Notes under the pieces: model-generated
Seen by the model: only the letters and a program-made list of their open reading frames with translations
Database searches by the model: none
What the model was told of the DNA's origin: nothing
Shown here: positions 1-8,545 of the stretch, piece after piece
Position numbering within the stretch: the first letter of the stretch is position 1
Layout of the letters: every line of letters starts with the position of its first letter
Translations under genes and position numbers: made by a program
DNA from: a virus
Length of the DNA: 64,000 nt
IMG/VR virus record: IMGVR_UViG_3300021378_001388
Location: 1 to 64,000 of that record
Strand: one strand, 5' to 3'

Positions 1-51
1 TGCTGGAGTCTGAAATTCTTCATTGAATGATGGACAACATTCTTTTGCCAT
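1..51 (-). CDS. N-terminus of an unidentified protein, cut by the window edge
   Basis: An ATG at 49-51 opens a frame that runs off the left edge after 17 codons and begins MAKECCPSF. A good ribosome-binding site (AGGGAG) lies about 6 nt upstream. It follows the SNase gene by 19 nt on the same strand, so it is probably co-transcribed. Too little is visible for a functional call. Confidence 0.55.
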   Translation of the reverse strand, partial: MAKECCPSFNEEFQTPA

Positions 52-70
52 ATTTTCTCTCCCTAATGTC

Positions 71-520
71 TTATATTATAGTAACTTCACCAGATTCTAT
101 TAAAATTTCTCTATTTACTAAGTGAGCCGCTTCGATATCTGCTTTTGCTTGACCTTCATAAGGAACTGCATGATGTGTTTCAATCATAACATCTGTGTAT
201 AATGTACCATCTTCGAGTACAAAATCACCCATAGTTCTACCATATTTTCCTGCTTTATCTCTGCGAGTTCTAATTATACAGTTTGAACCTTCTGGAATCA
301 ATGTGTGTGCTTTGGCAGTGGCTGCCAATCCAAATATCTTTTCAACTTTATCTCTTGTTCTCTTTTCAGGTGTATCAATACCTGCTACACGAACTCTTTC
401 TTTATATAACCAAATGCCAAATCCTAAATCAATGTTAACATCTACTGTGTCTCCATCAACTATACGTTGTATTGTACATTTGTACAAAAATGGGTCTTGA
501 ATATGTTGTTGTTCTGCCAT
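71..520 (-). CDS. Thermonuclease-like (SNase fold) nuclease
   Basis: A 149-residue protein of the staphylococcal nuclease family, Ca-dependent phosphodiesterases that cleave DNA or RNA. The family signature is clear: VDGDTVDV near residue 22, VRVAGIDTPE near residue 43 (supplying the catalytic Arg and Glu) and KYGRT near residue 92 (second catalytic Arg). There is no signal peptide, so it should act in the infected cell, perhaps in host DNA breakdown or nucleotide recycling. Its start codon abuts the lipase stop, so it probably belongs to the late lipase transcript. Family call is strong; the substrate is inferred. Confidence 0.88.
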   Translation of the reverse strand: MAEQQHIQDPFLYKCTIQRIVDGDTVDVNIDLGFGIWLYKERVRVAGIDTPEKRTRDKVEKIFGLAATAKAHTLIPEGSNCIIRTRRDKAGKYGRTMGDFVLEDGTLYTDVMIETHHAVPYEGQAKADIEAAHLVNREILIESGEVTII

Positions 521-1506
521 TACTTCTCCTTTTTACCAAATTCACCAAGCATACCTTCATCATTGATATACTGTAATCTATCTTTCCATAAAACTTCTTG
601 ACCTTTCTTAGTACTTGAACACATTTTCATATTTTCAATGTAACTAGTCATAAAGTGGTCTGGTAATTCTTTACCTATTTCATAGAAAGAGAAACTTTCT
701 CTTGCCGCAAATAACCAGAAACTATTGACACCGAAGTTCAAACTATCTGGTTGTTGTAGATGACAGAAATTACCATCGTCTAATAATTTAATTAATGTTC
801 CAGTATGAGCATATCTATGTCTGTGTGTGCCAGTCGGTGGTACTAAAGGAACAACATCAGTTTCATTCACAACACGAGTTAGTCTAATCTTATCACGCAT
901 TGTTCTATTGCCGTGTGAGTCTGTAACTTTAGGTTGACCGAAAGTAATACATTCGCCTACATTGAAACTCGCATGGTCGAGATACCAGGAAACTACGACT
1001 GCCGCGGCACCACCAAGACTATGTCCTGTGACACATACTTTATAATCTTCTTCTAATCTGGATAATAAGTCATCAGCAATCATTTCTGCTGTTCTATGAA
1101 ATCCTGTATGAATGTTAATGCCTAATCTCTTACTCTTATCTTTAAAGAAATTAATATCTTGCATTGCATTGTGCGAGTTTGATGTGCCTCTTACTGAAAC
1201 ATAATGTGATTTTGTAGAATCATCAGTGAGAACAACATACCTTATTTCATTTATTTCATTAATGTAAACTGTAAAGTCTTTTTCATAAGTTGAGTTAATT
1301 ACTTCTTTTGTCTTGTAGACATTTGCCGCTAAATCGGCATACCACCGTAAATCTGCCCATTTAACTTTTTTATCTGATTTAGTCTGTTTGAAATTTGCTT
1401 CGAGGTTGTATTTCTTAACTAACCATTTTCTTACTACGATTGCCAACTTGGCTAGAATCCAGCCCTTAAGAAGCCACCGAAGTGTGAACGCTATAATAAA
1501 TGACAT
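520..1506 (-). CDS. Membrane-anchored class 3 lipase/esterase
   Basis: A 328-residue alpha/beta hydrolase of the fungal-type lipase (class 3) family. The nucleophile elbow GHSLGG lies near residue 161 inside VCVTGHSLGG, followed by a plausible acid (ETDVVPLVPP) and His region (HRHRYAH). The first ~30 residues form a hydrophobic, positively flanked segment that would tether it to the inner membrane. The start has an AAGGAA site about 8 nt upstream. An exact T4-type late promoter (1539-1546) lies just upstream, so it should be made late. Attack on host lipids during lysis or virion exit is an inference; the natural substrate is unknown. Confidence 0.82.
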   Translation of the reverse strand: MSFIIAFTLRWLLKGWILAKLAIVVRKWLVKKYNLEANFKQTKSDKKVKWADLRWYADLAANVYKTKEVINSTYEKDFTVYINEINEIRYVVLTDDSTKSHYVSVRGTSNSHNAMQDINFFKDKSKRLGINIHTGFHRTAEMIADDLLSRLEEDYKVCVTGHSLGGAAAVVVSWYLDHASFNVGECITFGQPKVTDSHGNRTMRDKIRLTRVVNETDVVPLVPPTGTHRHRYAHTGTLIKLLDDGNFCHLQQPDSLNFGVNSFWLFAARESFSFYEIGKELPDHFMTSYIENMKMCSSTKKGQEVLWKDRLQYINDEGMLGEFGKKEK

Positions 1507-1538
1507 TTTGTATTTCCTTACGAATTATATTATATTCG

Positions 1539-1546
1539 TATTTATA
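1539..1546 (-). promoter_or_regulatory. Late promoter (TATAAATA) for the lipase gene
   Basis: On the minus strand the sequence is TATAAATAC, an exact match to the T4 late -10 consensus. It lies 33 nt upstream of the lipase ATG, in a 44-nt gap with no other -35-like element. A short inverted repeat (CGAAT/ATTCG, 1521-1538) sits in the predicted leader. Confidence 0.7.
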
Positions 1547-1550
1547 CAAA

Positions 1551-2963
1551 TTAGTACTTCATAGGTTCATCAATTGGCATTTCACTAGGAAAATCTGAGT
1601 TTACTAAGTTATAAAGAGTTGCTACGCCAAAGCCAACTGCACCAACTGGACAAGTATCTTTGTTTTCACGGTTCCATGCCATACCAGCAATATCTAAGTG
1701 TGCCCAAGGAGTCTCTTGGTCTACAAATCTGTATAGAAATTCAGCGGCTGTTGTTGAACCACCAAATGGACCACCGATATTCTGCATATCAGCAATCTTA
1801 CTATCAGTCATTTTATTCCAATTTTGTCCCATTGGCATACGGAAGAAACCTTCGCCACCTTCGTCACCAGCATCCATTATCGCATCTCCCCACATAGTAG
1901 AGTTCGTAAATAATCCTGCCATCTCGTGACCTAATGTTTGTACAATAGCACCTGTTAGTGTTGCTAAATCAACGATACAGCGTGGACTGTACTCATTTTG
2001 TACATATGTCAATATATCTGCTAAAACCAAGCGGCCTTCTGCGTCTGTGTTAAGGTTTTCGACAGTTAATCCACTTAATGATGTAACAACATCACCTGGT
2101 TTAATTGCTGTACCATCAGGCATATTCTCAACAAGTCCTACAATACCAATTACATTCTTATCCACTTTATGATTTGCTATGGCATGCATTGCACCGACAA
2201 CTGCGGCACTTCCACCCATATCATATTTCATATCACCCATATTACGTCCTGGTTTAAGGCTGATACCGCCAGTGTCAAATGTAACACCCTTGCCTACTAA
2301 CGCAATTGGAGAATCACCAACTTTACCACCCATATGTTCCATTACAACAACATAACTGTCTCTTGCTGAACCTTGACCAACACTCAATAACAGACTTAAG
2401 CCCATTTCTTCTAGTTGTGCTTGATGATAGATTTTTACATTGACGCCTAGTGGCGATAATGTATCGTTAATTCTTTTGGCATACTCTGCTGGATATAAAA
2501 CATTTCCTGGTTCTGATACCAAGTCACGTGAGAAATAAACGCTTTCGTGTAACATATCAATCGTATCAATATCATCAACATGAATTTCTGCGTATGTTGG
2601 ATTTTCTTTAGTCTTATATTTTGAAAATGAATATCTTGCCATCATTGCGCCATCATAGACTTCTTTAGGCATTTCATCATCAAAGTAAACATGGTCTACT
2701 TGCTCTTTATATCTGCTATAATATTTACCACCAAGATTTCTCCAATCATTGTCTGATTGTTTATCAGTCTTAACTACACATATTGCTCGTGTATTGACTT
2801 TAGATGGATATGTCATTTCAGTTTCTAAATTATCTTTATTATCGATACTGTTTGACAAACACATAGTATCAAGTTGACCATTTAGTTTCTTATCTAATAT
2901 CTTATAGTCCGAAGAGCCATAAAGAACAATTATTGCTGATTTTGATTCATATGATTTATTCAT
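1551..2963 (-). CDS. pepA: Leucyl aminopeptidase, M17 family
   Basis: A 470-residue cytosolic aminopeptidase that removes N-terminal residues from peptides using two metal ions. The M17 signature is intact: GKGVTFDTGGISLKPG and MKYDMGGSAAV carry metal-binding Lys/Asp residues, and the hallmark NTDAEGRLVLADIL follows. Length is slightly under the ~500 residues of bacterial PepA. It starts in an ATGA overlap with the HIT gene and has a GAGGAA site. The operon MTA nucleosidase-HIT-PepA is driven by the promoter at 4146-4174. A role in recycling peptides made by the phage-encoded Clp protease is inferred. Confidence 0.93.
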   Translation of the reverse strand: MNKSYESKSAIIVLYGSSDYKILDKKLNGQLDTMCLSNSIDNKDNLETEMTYPSKVNTRAICVVKTDKQSDNDWRNLGGKYYSRYKEQVDHVYFDDEMPKEVYDGAMMARYSFSKYKTKENPTYAEIHVDDIDTIDMLHESVYFSRDLVSEPGNVLYPAEYAKRINDTLSPLGVNVKIYHQAQLEEMGLSLLLSVGQGSARDSYVVVMEHMGGKVGDSPIALVGKGVTFDTGGISLKPGRNMGDMKYDMGGSAAVVGAMHAIANHKVDKNVIGIVGLVENMPDGTAIKPGDVVTSLSGLTVENLNTDAEGRLVLADILTYVQNEYSPRCIVDLATLTGAIVQTLGHEMAGLFTNSTMWGDAIMDAGDEGGEGFFRMPMGQNWNKMTDSKIADMQNIGGPFGGSTTAAEFLYRFVDQETPWAHLDIAGMAWNRENKDTCPVGAVGFGVATLYNLVNSDFPSEMPIDEPMKY

Positions 2964-3406
2964 TCTTTTTCCTCATCGTTAAATTTTATAAAAGGATGCA
3001 CTCTTCGATATTCATCTTTATGTTCTGGATGAAATCCATAATACTCCGATCCTCTATGTCCTTTGTGTGCTAATCTGACACTTCCAGGAAAACCTTCTAC
3101 ATCTCCCTTATGTCTTGGTATAAAGTGAACGTGAGGCCACATCACAGATTGCCCTGCTGGTTCTCCCATATTCATACCAAAATGATATCCGTCAATTTGT
3201 CCAGTTTTTACCAAATTATCTCCATAAACAACCGCTTCACCGAGTGTTTTTGTTATATATTCTGGTGTATTTATTTTAGGAACGAATAATAAGTGTCCAT
3301 CACACGCTGGCCAGGCGTCCGGATATACTCTAAAATGTTCGCCATCAATTATAACTTCTTGGTTATTTAACTCGAATGGGGTGTCTTTGAACTCTCTAAT
3401 CATCAT
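2960..3406 (-). CDS. HIT-family nucleotide hydrolase/transferase
   Basis: A 148-residue HIT protein. The core GQSVMWPHVHFIPR aligns with the HIT triad motif; the second and third histidines are present, but the first position is Trp instead of His. Family members hydrolyse Ap4A-like or AMP-conjugated nucleotides. I chose the ATG at 3406 because it forms an ATGA overlap with the upstream MTA nucleosidase stop; a GTG two codons earlier is possible. It is sandwiched in a purine/peptide-salvage operon. The exact substrate cannot be told from sequence. Confidence 0.8.
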   Translation of the reverse strand: MMIREFKDTPFELNNQEVIIDGEHFRVYPDAWPACDGHLLFVPKINTPEYITKTLGEAVVYGDNLVKTGQIDGYHFGMNMGEPAGQSVMWPHVHFIPRHKGDVEGFPGSVRLAHKGHRGSEYYGFHPEHKDEYRRVHPFIKFNDEEKE

Positions 3407-4116
3407 TTCCACTGTTCCAATATAGGAAGCACTTTCTTTACTGTTTTAGCCGCTTTAACACTTGCATCATCTATAAACTCTTCAAACTGATAGTGTGATT
3501 CTGTTCCTGCTAAGTCGCTTAATACTCTTACAATTACAAACGGCACATGCCAAGAACAACATACTTGTGCTATTGCACCACCTTCCATTTCGATTGCATC
3601 TGCGCCGAACTGACCACGAAACATTTTTCTTGTACCTTCACAAGCCAAGTAAGTGTCTCCAGTAAGAATGCGGCCGAATGAAACAGTATCATCTACTACA
3701 TTAGTTATCGCATTTTTCAATCTTTCTGGCATACGATATGCAACATCTTCATCTGTATCATCTAATGATGGGAAACTGCCAGGAATAGAACTAATTAACT
3801 GGCCATTCACAATTGCTCCATAATCATGTTGAATGAGTTCAGATGCAATAATTATATCACCAAGAGAATATTCTGGATTTATTCCGCCTGCGACACCACT
3901 AAATGCAATACTACTACATCCGAAATGTCCTAATAACAAACCGGTTGTTAATGCGGCGTTTACTTTACCTATTCCACATTCTGCCGCAATGACATCTATG
4001 CCATTCATCTTGCCAAACTTAAAAATTTTATTTACGATTATTTCTGTTTTTGGTTCAGCATCCCACTCTAACCTAGAATATTCTTCTGGTATTGCTGAAA
4101 TTATTCCTACTGCCAT
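3403..4116 (-). CDS. mtnN: 5'-methylthioadenosine/S-adenosylhomocysteine nucleosidase
   Basis: A 237-residue member of the PNP/UDP phosphorylase superfamily closest to bacterial Pfs/MtnN. It releases adenine from MTA or SAH. Visible catalytic positions are Glu12 (in AIPEE), Glu178 (in AIEMEGG) and Asp201 (in VRVLSDLAG), with the expected spacing; FSGVAGGI is the phosphate/ribose loop. It leads the operon with HIT and PepA from a strong sigma70-like promoter. Removing SAH would relieve methyltransferase inhibition and recover adenine. Other nucleoside phosphorylases are excluded fairly well by the Glu/Asp pattern. Confidence 0.9.
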   Translation of the reverse strand: MAVGIISAIPEEYSRLEWDAEPKTEIIVNKIFKFGKMNGIDVIAAECGIGKVNAALTTGLLLGHFGCSSIAFSGVAGGINPEYSLGDIIIASELIQHDYGAIVNGQLISSIPGSFPSLDDTDEDVAYRMPERLKNAITNVVDDTVSFGRILTGDTYLACEGTRKMFRGQFGADAIEMEGGAIAQVCCSWHVPFVIVRVLSDLAGTESHYQFEEFIDDASVKAAKTVKKVLPILEQWK

Positions 4117-4145
4117 TGCATTCCTTCTTTTGACTTAATACACAT

Positions 4146-4174
4146 ATTATCGCACAATCTGTGCAATTAGTCAA
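4146..4174 (-). promoter_or_regulatory. Sigma70-like promoter for mtnN-HIT-pepA
   Basis: On the minus strand TTGACT (4169-4174) and GATAAT (4146-4151) are separated by 17 nt. The spacer contains the inverted repeat GCACA-GAT-TGTGC, a candidate operator. It lies 30 nt upstream of the mtnN ATG. Confidence 0.65.
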
Positions 4175-4190
4175 GTGTTCTCGTGTGTAT

Positions 4191-4847
4191 TTAGTCTAAA
4201 TTATATCTTAATTTTGGGTTGTCAATTAAGTCTTGTGTCTGTTTAGTAACGATGCCTGTCACTGCTAACATAGGTCGTTTATGTAGACTACAATTTGCTG
4301 TACCGTGAGGCATGTCTTTCCATTCCCACGTAATGATATCTCCAGCAGTCCAACGTTCACATATTTGATTACCGAAGATTAAAATCTGTCCTGGTTCCCA
4401 ATCTTCTAATGCAACTAAGAAGCGTCTTGCTTCACCGCCGTTTGTTTCTTTTTCGTAATGTTTATCCATATGCATAGATACGACTTCACCAGTTACTTGA
4501 ATATGTAGTTTGTGTCTACTACTTTCCATTCCTATAGTGTCAATCATCTGTTGCATTACAGGTCCAATTGTGTATGAACCTTGATACATTGATATCTCTG
4601 GGTCACCACCAGCATCAATAATATCTTTTAATTCGTTTTGTGCAAGATTGCCTCTAGGGTCAGTCTTGCCGTGTTTGTGCCACCTGTTATTCCAGGTGAC
4701 ACTAGCCATAGTTCTATAGGCTTCTTCAAGTTCATCTTTCCAATCGCCTACAAATCTTCCGCATTTTTGATAAGATTCTGTATCTTTTATTGATTTATCG
4801 AAATGATAGTTTGATAGTTCTTTACCTAATTCCCAATTACTTTTCAC
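4191..4847 (-). CDS. 2OG-Fe(II) oxygenase-like (Asp/Asn hydroxylase-like fold)
   Basis: About 218 residues. A HxD pair in SMHMDKHYE, a distal His in MPHGTAN and an Arg-containing strand (KRPMLAVTG) fit the 2-histidine-1-carboxylate iron site and 2-oxoglutarate anchor. The strand pattern LVALEDWEPGQILIFG is typical of the double-stranded beta helix. I chose the GTG at 4847 because it forms a GTGA overlap with the upstream membrane gene; a TTG 10 codons upstream would give 228 residues. It is last in the TctA operon. Substrate unknown. Confidence 0.7.
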   Translation of the reverse strand: MKSNWELGKELSNYHFDKSIKDTESYQKCGRFVGDWKDELEEAYRTMASVTWNNRWHKHGKTDPRGNLAQNELKDIIDAGGDPEISMYQGSYTIGPVMQQMIDTIGMESSRHKLHIQVTGEVVSMHMDKHYEKETNGGEARRFLVALEDWEPGQILIFGNQICERWTAGDIITWEWKDMPHGTANCSLHKRPMLAVTGIVTKQTQDLIDNPKLRYNLD

Positions 4848-5110
4848 AATCCTGTGTCCTTTATAAAATATATCCAAATCAACATAGGTATTATGATAGC
4901 AAACTGAGGAAGAAAATTAAGAATTATTGCTTTCTCATTCCATTTAAGACCGACATATATCCAGCCACTTGCGGCAATCATTTGTAAAATACTATTCCAA
5001 GGCGTTATACCGGCAACATGTAAAACCATTGCTATCAGTATAAGTATCGCACTTGCGTATTTAATGATTACAACCGATGTATCTTGTTTCTTACTGTACA
5101 TCTGTTTCAT
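4844..5110 (-). CDS. Small membrane protein, three predicted helices
   Basis: An 88-residue hydrophobic protein with three likely transmembrane segments (about residues 14-31, 38-55 and 61-84). It overlaps the upstream P-loop gene by 20 nt and the downstream oxygenase by 4 nt, so it is translationally linked in the TctA operon. I do not recognise a functional family. The size and position recall an accessory membrane subunit such as TctB, but TctB has four helices and no diagnostic similarity is visible, so that is only speculation. Confidence 0.65.
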   Translation of the reverse strand: MKQMYSKKQDTSVVIIKYASAILILIAMVLHVAGITPWNSILQMIAASGWIYVGLKWNEKAIILNFLPQFAIIIPMLIWIYFIKDTGL

Positions 5111-5759
5111 CGTGTGGTAAACTATTGTCGTTCAATAGACCATCTCTTTTTCGCTTGTCTAACCAACTATGTTCAACGTTATGAACATATTTAGCATTCG
5201 GGTCTTTGTTAAGAATATAGTGAAGTCTTTCATCACTCGCATCTACAGGAATATTAAGCAAGGCATCTAGTGACTTCAGGTACTGATGCCTAAACAAGTA
5301 CAATAGTTCTACACTTAAAAACACATGAGGGTGTGCTGTTAAGTCTTCTACTTTGTTGAGAAAGTTGTGATAACTTTCTACTCCTCGTTTTCTTAGTTGA
5401 TTTTGTCCCATGATATTTTGGTCTCTACCAATAATACCAACTTGAACATTTCCTACTTTACTAAGTTCGCTTAATACTTCTTTGTAGTTTGGATAAACAG
5501 TTTGCTTTTGTCCATTAATGATATCTACATATGGTCCACTTACACTAAGTACCCAGTTCTCACTTAGTGACCAATCGTGTCCACTAATAGTTTCTGGATG
5601 TGACCAAATATCTTTGAAAGGTGCCGCATCGTGGTTTATCCAATACTCTCTTAACAGGTCATCCCAACCTGAGACATCATCGTGCATAGATAATGCTTTT
5701 GAGAATAAGTGATTACCAGACCCTTGAGGTCCGGTAAGCACTAAAATGTTTGACTTCAT
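5091..5759 (-). CDS. P-loop protein, sulfotransferase-like
   Basis: A 222-residue protein with an N-terminal Walker-A-like loop (LTGPQGSGNHLFSKAL, residues 8-23). The GSGNH variant and the following HDDVSGWDDLLREYW region resemble the P-loop sulfotransferase/nucleotide-kinase-like proteins common in marine phages. No classical Walker B is obvious. Its ATG overlaps the tctC stop (TGATG), placing it in the TctA operon. Substrate modification on the cell surface would be a guess. Confidence 0.6.
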   Translation of the reverse strand: MKSNILVLTGPQGSGNHLFSKALSMHDDVSGWDDLLREYWINHDAAPFKDIWSHPETISGHDWSLSENWVLSVSGPYVDIINGQKQTVYPNYKEVLSELSKVGNVQVGIIGRDQNIMGQNQLRKRGVESYHNFLNKVEDLTAHPHVFLSVELLYLFRHQYLKSLDALLNIPVDASDERLHYILNKDPNAKYVHNVEHSWLDKRKRDGLLNDNSLPHDETDVQ

Positions 5760-6889
5760 CAGTCTTGCTTGAAGAAAGATTTAATCTTATTAAGAATACC
5801 GCCTTCTTCCTTTTCTTCTACAACATCTACTGCATCAGCATTAAGAATACTTTCTTTGTATACTGCTTTGATGTTTAACGCATCGTTTGAGAATTCAACT
5901 AAGCCACGTAACGCATCTTCTGTAACAAATGACATCAATGTATCTCTACGAGCATTACCTTCTGCACCAATAACCCATTCATACTTACCAACTTTCTTTT
6001 GAATGGCTTTGATTGCTTGTGGGTCTTTAGACATTTCTAACAATGCTTTTTGTAGTAACTCTGCGTTAGGATTACCAGCGTTCACCCAAAATGCTTTTTG
6101 TAGAGCATCACGGAATGACTTAACTAGTACATATGCATCATACATTGGACCTGAAGGTGCTTCGCCCCATTTGGCTTCATATAAGATTTCCATTTGCTTT
6201 CCTGGATAGTTAACATCATCTGCGTGTGAACCATCTGCTTGTAGAATACCGTGATGGAACCAAAGTTCTGCATCTGGATTTTTAGCAATGTGCTTCTTGT
6301 ATGCCGCAGGGTTTTCTCTGTCAACAGTTAGTTCGCCACGTTTAAATGCTAAACGTCTGTCACCACCGTTACCAAATCCTGGTACCCAGTTAACTTTTGA
6401 TTTGAAACAAGTTGAGTATTCAGCAATTGAGTCTAGTTTACCACATAGTAATAGAGCCATACCCATTGCATCTGGAACACGACCTGACTTAGATGCAAAT
6501 ATAATGTTGTCTAAATCAGCATCAAGTCTTTTACCAACAATAATGTTTAAGTTCATCATACCAATTGATTCCCAATCAGCATAGTTGTAATCAACTTGTT
6601 CTTGTAAGAATGATACACCATTACCACCATGTGAAACCATAATGATAGTGTTATCAAATCTTAGTTCGTTTTGAAAGGCATTTACCGCTGGAATATCTCT
6701 AGCACCTGGAAAATTCCTAAGTTTTAGAGTATGCTCTGGCAAAAACCTTTGCAGTTCTTTAAGTACAATTTCTGTCCACACAGTAGTACCAGAACCTGGT
6801 TTCTGTGGCACAACAAATGTAAATGTTTCAGCAAATGCTGATGTTGTAATGCCTAGTGATAATACTAGGGCCATAAAGATTTTCTTCAT
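5759..6889 (-). CDS. tctC: TctC-like periplasmic carboxylate-binding protein
   Basis: A 376-residue secreted protein. It begins MKKIFMALVLSLG with a classical signal peptide ending near SAFA (cleavage about residue 20). The mature N-terminus TFTFVVPQKPGSGT matches the opening beta strand and loop of Bug/TctC receptors, which bind citrate-like or other carboxylates for the tripartite tricarboxylate transporter. The last ~25 residues are a charged tail not typical of the family. tctA lies 55 nt upstream on the same transcript. The receptor family is clear; the ligand is unknown. Confidence 0.8.
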   Translation of the reverse strand: MKKIFMALVLSLGITTSAFAETFTFVVPQKPGSGTTVWTEIVLKELQRFLPEHTLKLRNFPGARDIPAVNAFQNELRFDNTIIMVSHGGNGVSFLQEQVDYNYADWESIGMMNLNIIVGKRLDADLDNIIFASKSGRVPDAMGMALLLCGKLDSIAEYSTCFKSKVNWVPGFGNGGDRRLAFKRGELTVDRENPAAYKKHIAKNPDAELWFHHGILQADGSHADDVNYPGKQMEILYEAKWGEAPSGPMYDAYVLVKSFRDALQKAFWVNAGNPNAELLQKALLEMSKDPQAIKAIQKKVGKYEWVIGAEGNARRDTLMSFVTEDALRGLVEFSNDALNIKAVYKESILNADAVDVVEEKEEGGILNKIKSFFKQD

Positions 6890-6944
6890 TTTTCTTTCCT
6901 ATTCTCCACATTAAAAAAACTACTTAAAAGTGTGTGGTTCACCT

Positions 6945-8384
6945 TTAAGCATATTCTAGTTTACTTCTCTTAACTATACTGAATACTAACAGCATAATAA
7001 CTACACTCATTATACCTAAAAACAGTGGTCGTGTTACTAGTGTGTCTACTGAGTAAATGAACCACATTTGTAGAGATAATGCCTCTATTTTCATTGCAAG
7101 TATAAATGCCATTAATAAGGCAGGTCTACTAAACTTGTACTTCTTCATAAACAATCCTAAACAGGTAGTAATACCTAATATAGCATAGTCTTGCCACCCG
7201 CCTGTGTATTGAACACAAGCCCAGATGATAAATCCCACTAAGAATGGGAAGTAATAAATGTAGGGGACATAAGTTATCTTTGCAATTTGCTTATTAAATG
7301 CTACACAAAGTATACCAGTAATTACTGTCGCCCACATAAATCCAAATGTTAAACTGTCAAAGAACTTTATATCTGCGGCGATTTCTTGTGTTCCCAATTC
7401 GAAACCTAAGTATGCAAATAGTCCTAATAGTACTGCGGCAAAACTTGCTCCTGGTATGCCAAACAATACTGTTGGTATCATACTAGTTGCTTTTTGGGCA
7501 TTGTTGCTTCCTTCTGGACCTACAACGCCTCTCATATTGCCATTGCCAAATTCTTCTTCGGGATGACTTGCTACTGTTGAACCGTAACTCATCCAATCTC
7601 CCATTGCGCCACCTAATCCGGGTAGAAATCCTACAAAGGCGCCAATTGCACCACCACGTAGTGCGTCCCATTTATATTTCCAAACTGCTTTAATACCTTC
7701 CCAAGTCTGATGTGTATGTGTTTCTTCACCTATTGTTGCGATAGAGTTTCCTCTACGCCAACCAGCAATGATTTCAGGAAAAGCAAATAGACCAGCAACT
7801 AGTGGCATAAGTTGTACACCATCACCTAGATAGTCCCACCCCATAGTAAATCTGTCCATATTCGTTTCTGGGTCTGTGCCTATTAATCCTATTCCAATAC
7901 CTACACAGATTGCTATGATACTTCTAAACCAAAACTTATTACTGACAAATCCAACACACGCCAAACTTAACAAGATAAATGCCCACAACTCTGGTATGCC
8001 AAAATACATAATAAGTTTTGCATACTGAGGCAATAGGGCAAAAGTTAATGTACCCCAAAATAATCCGTTTAATGTTGATGTTGTGATTGCGGCTGTTAAT
8101 GCCTCTGTGGCTCTGCCTTGCTGTGCTAATGGATATCCATCTACCATTGTTGCCGCGGCTGAGTTTGCGCCTGGGATACCTAATAGTATTCCTGCATAAG
8201 TATCACCTGTTGTACTTGCGGCGACTACTGCCATACAGAAGATTACACCCATATATGGGTCGAAACCAAAATAACTTATGAAACCAAACATTGCTACGAG
8301 TCCAGTAGTGGCTCCCGCACTTGGTATAAGTCCTATTATTAATCCGTAGAATGTACCTGCTAACAAGGTAAGAATTGCTGACAT
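6945..8384 (-). CDS. tctA: TctA-family carboxylate transporter large membrane subunit
   Basis: A 479-residue polytopic membrane protein with about 11-12 hydrophobic helices. Family hallmarks are the N-terminal GLIIGLIPSAGATTG, the GDTYAGILLGIPGANSAAATMVDG loop and GAFVGFLPGLGGAMGDWMSYG. TctA is the permease of the tripartite tricarboxylate transporter. I start at the ATG at 8384, which has AGGAAA 7 nt upstream. A strong promoter lies at 8505-8533. No recognisable TctB accompanies it, so the phage subunits may pair with a host TctB or the small membrane protein at 4844-5110. Confidence 0.92.
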   Translation of the reverse strand: MSAILTLLAGTFYGLIIGLIPSAGATTGLVAMFGFISYFGFDPYMGVIFCMAVVAASTTGDTYAGILLGIPGANSAAATMVDGYPLAQQGRATEALTAAITTSTLNGLFWGTLTFALLPQYAKLIMYFGIPELWAFILLSLACVGFVSNKFWFRSIIAICVGIGIGLIGTDPETNMDRFTMGWDYLGDGVQLMPLVAGLFAFPEIIAGWRRGNSIATIGEETHTHQTWEGIKAVWKYKWDALRGGAIGAFVGFLPGLGGAMGDWMSYGSTVASHPEEEFGNGNMRGVVGPEGSNNAQKATSMIPTVLFGIPGASFAAVLLGLFAYLGFELGTQEIAADIKFFDSLTFGFMWATVITGILCVAFNKQIAKITYVPYIYYFPFLVGFIIWACVQYTGGWQDYAILGITTCLGLFMKKYKFSRPALLMAFILAMKIEALSLQMWFIYSVDTLVTRPLFLGIMSVVIMLLVFSIVKRSKLEYA

Positions 8385-8504
8385 TGCCAATTTCCTATTA
8401 AATTTATATTAAAATGTTTAAGATTTTGAACATGCCTTAGCAACTCTGCTATACATGATTGAAGTACAGTTCTGTACTAGTTTTATTTATCTTTTTATAC
8501 GAAT

Positions 8505-8533
8505 ATAATATCACAATTGACAAGGGGTGTCAA
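8505..8533 (-). promoter_or_regulatory. Sigma70-like promoter for the tctA operon
   Basis: Minus strand TTGACA (8528-8533), 17-nt spacer, TATTAT (8505-8510). TTGACA-CCCCT-TGTCAA forms an inverted repeat across the -35 box and spacer. An AGATAAATAA stretch about 25 nt downstream could be a weak late motif. Leader to the ATG is about 115 nt; the 155-nt intergenic region shows nothing else I can interpret. Confidence 0.65.
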
Positions 8534-8545
8534 CAGTTTTTTGAA

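Noticed and set aside
195-500. Plus-strand open frame opposite the SNase gene
   Set aside because: Lacks family motifs and lies wholly over a confident minus-strand gene; the other plus-strand frames of 60-200 codons (for example 12427-13029, 21876-22274, 50052-50495) are rejected for the same reason.
4844-5110. TctB subunit
   Set aside because: Three helices rather than four and no recognisable TctB sequence; kept as a membrane protein of unknown function.
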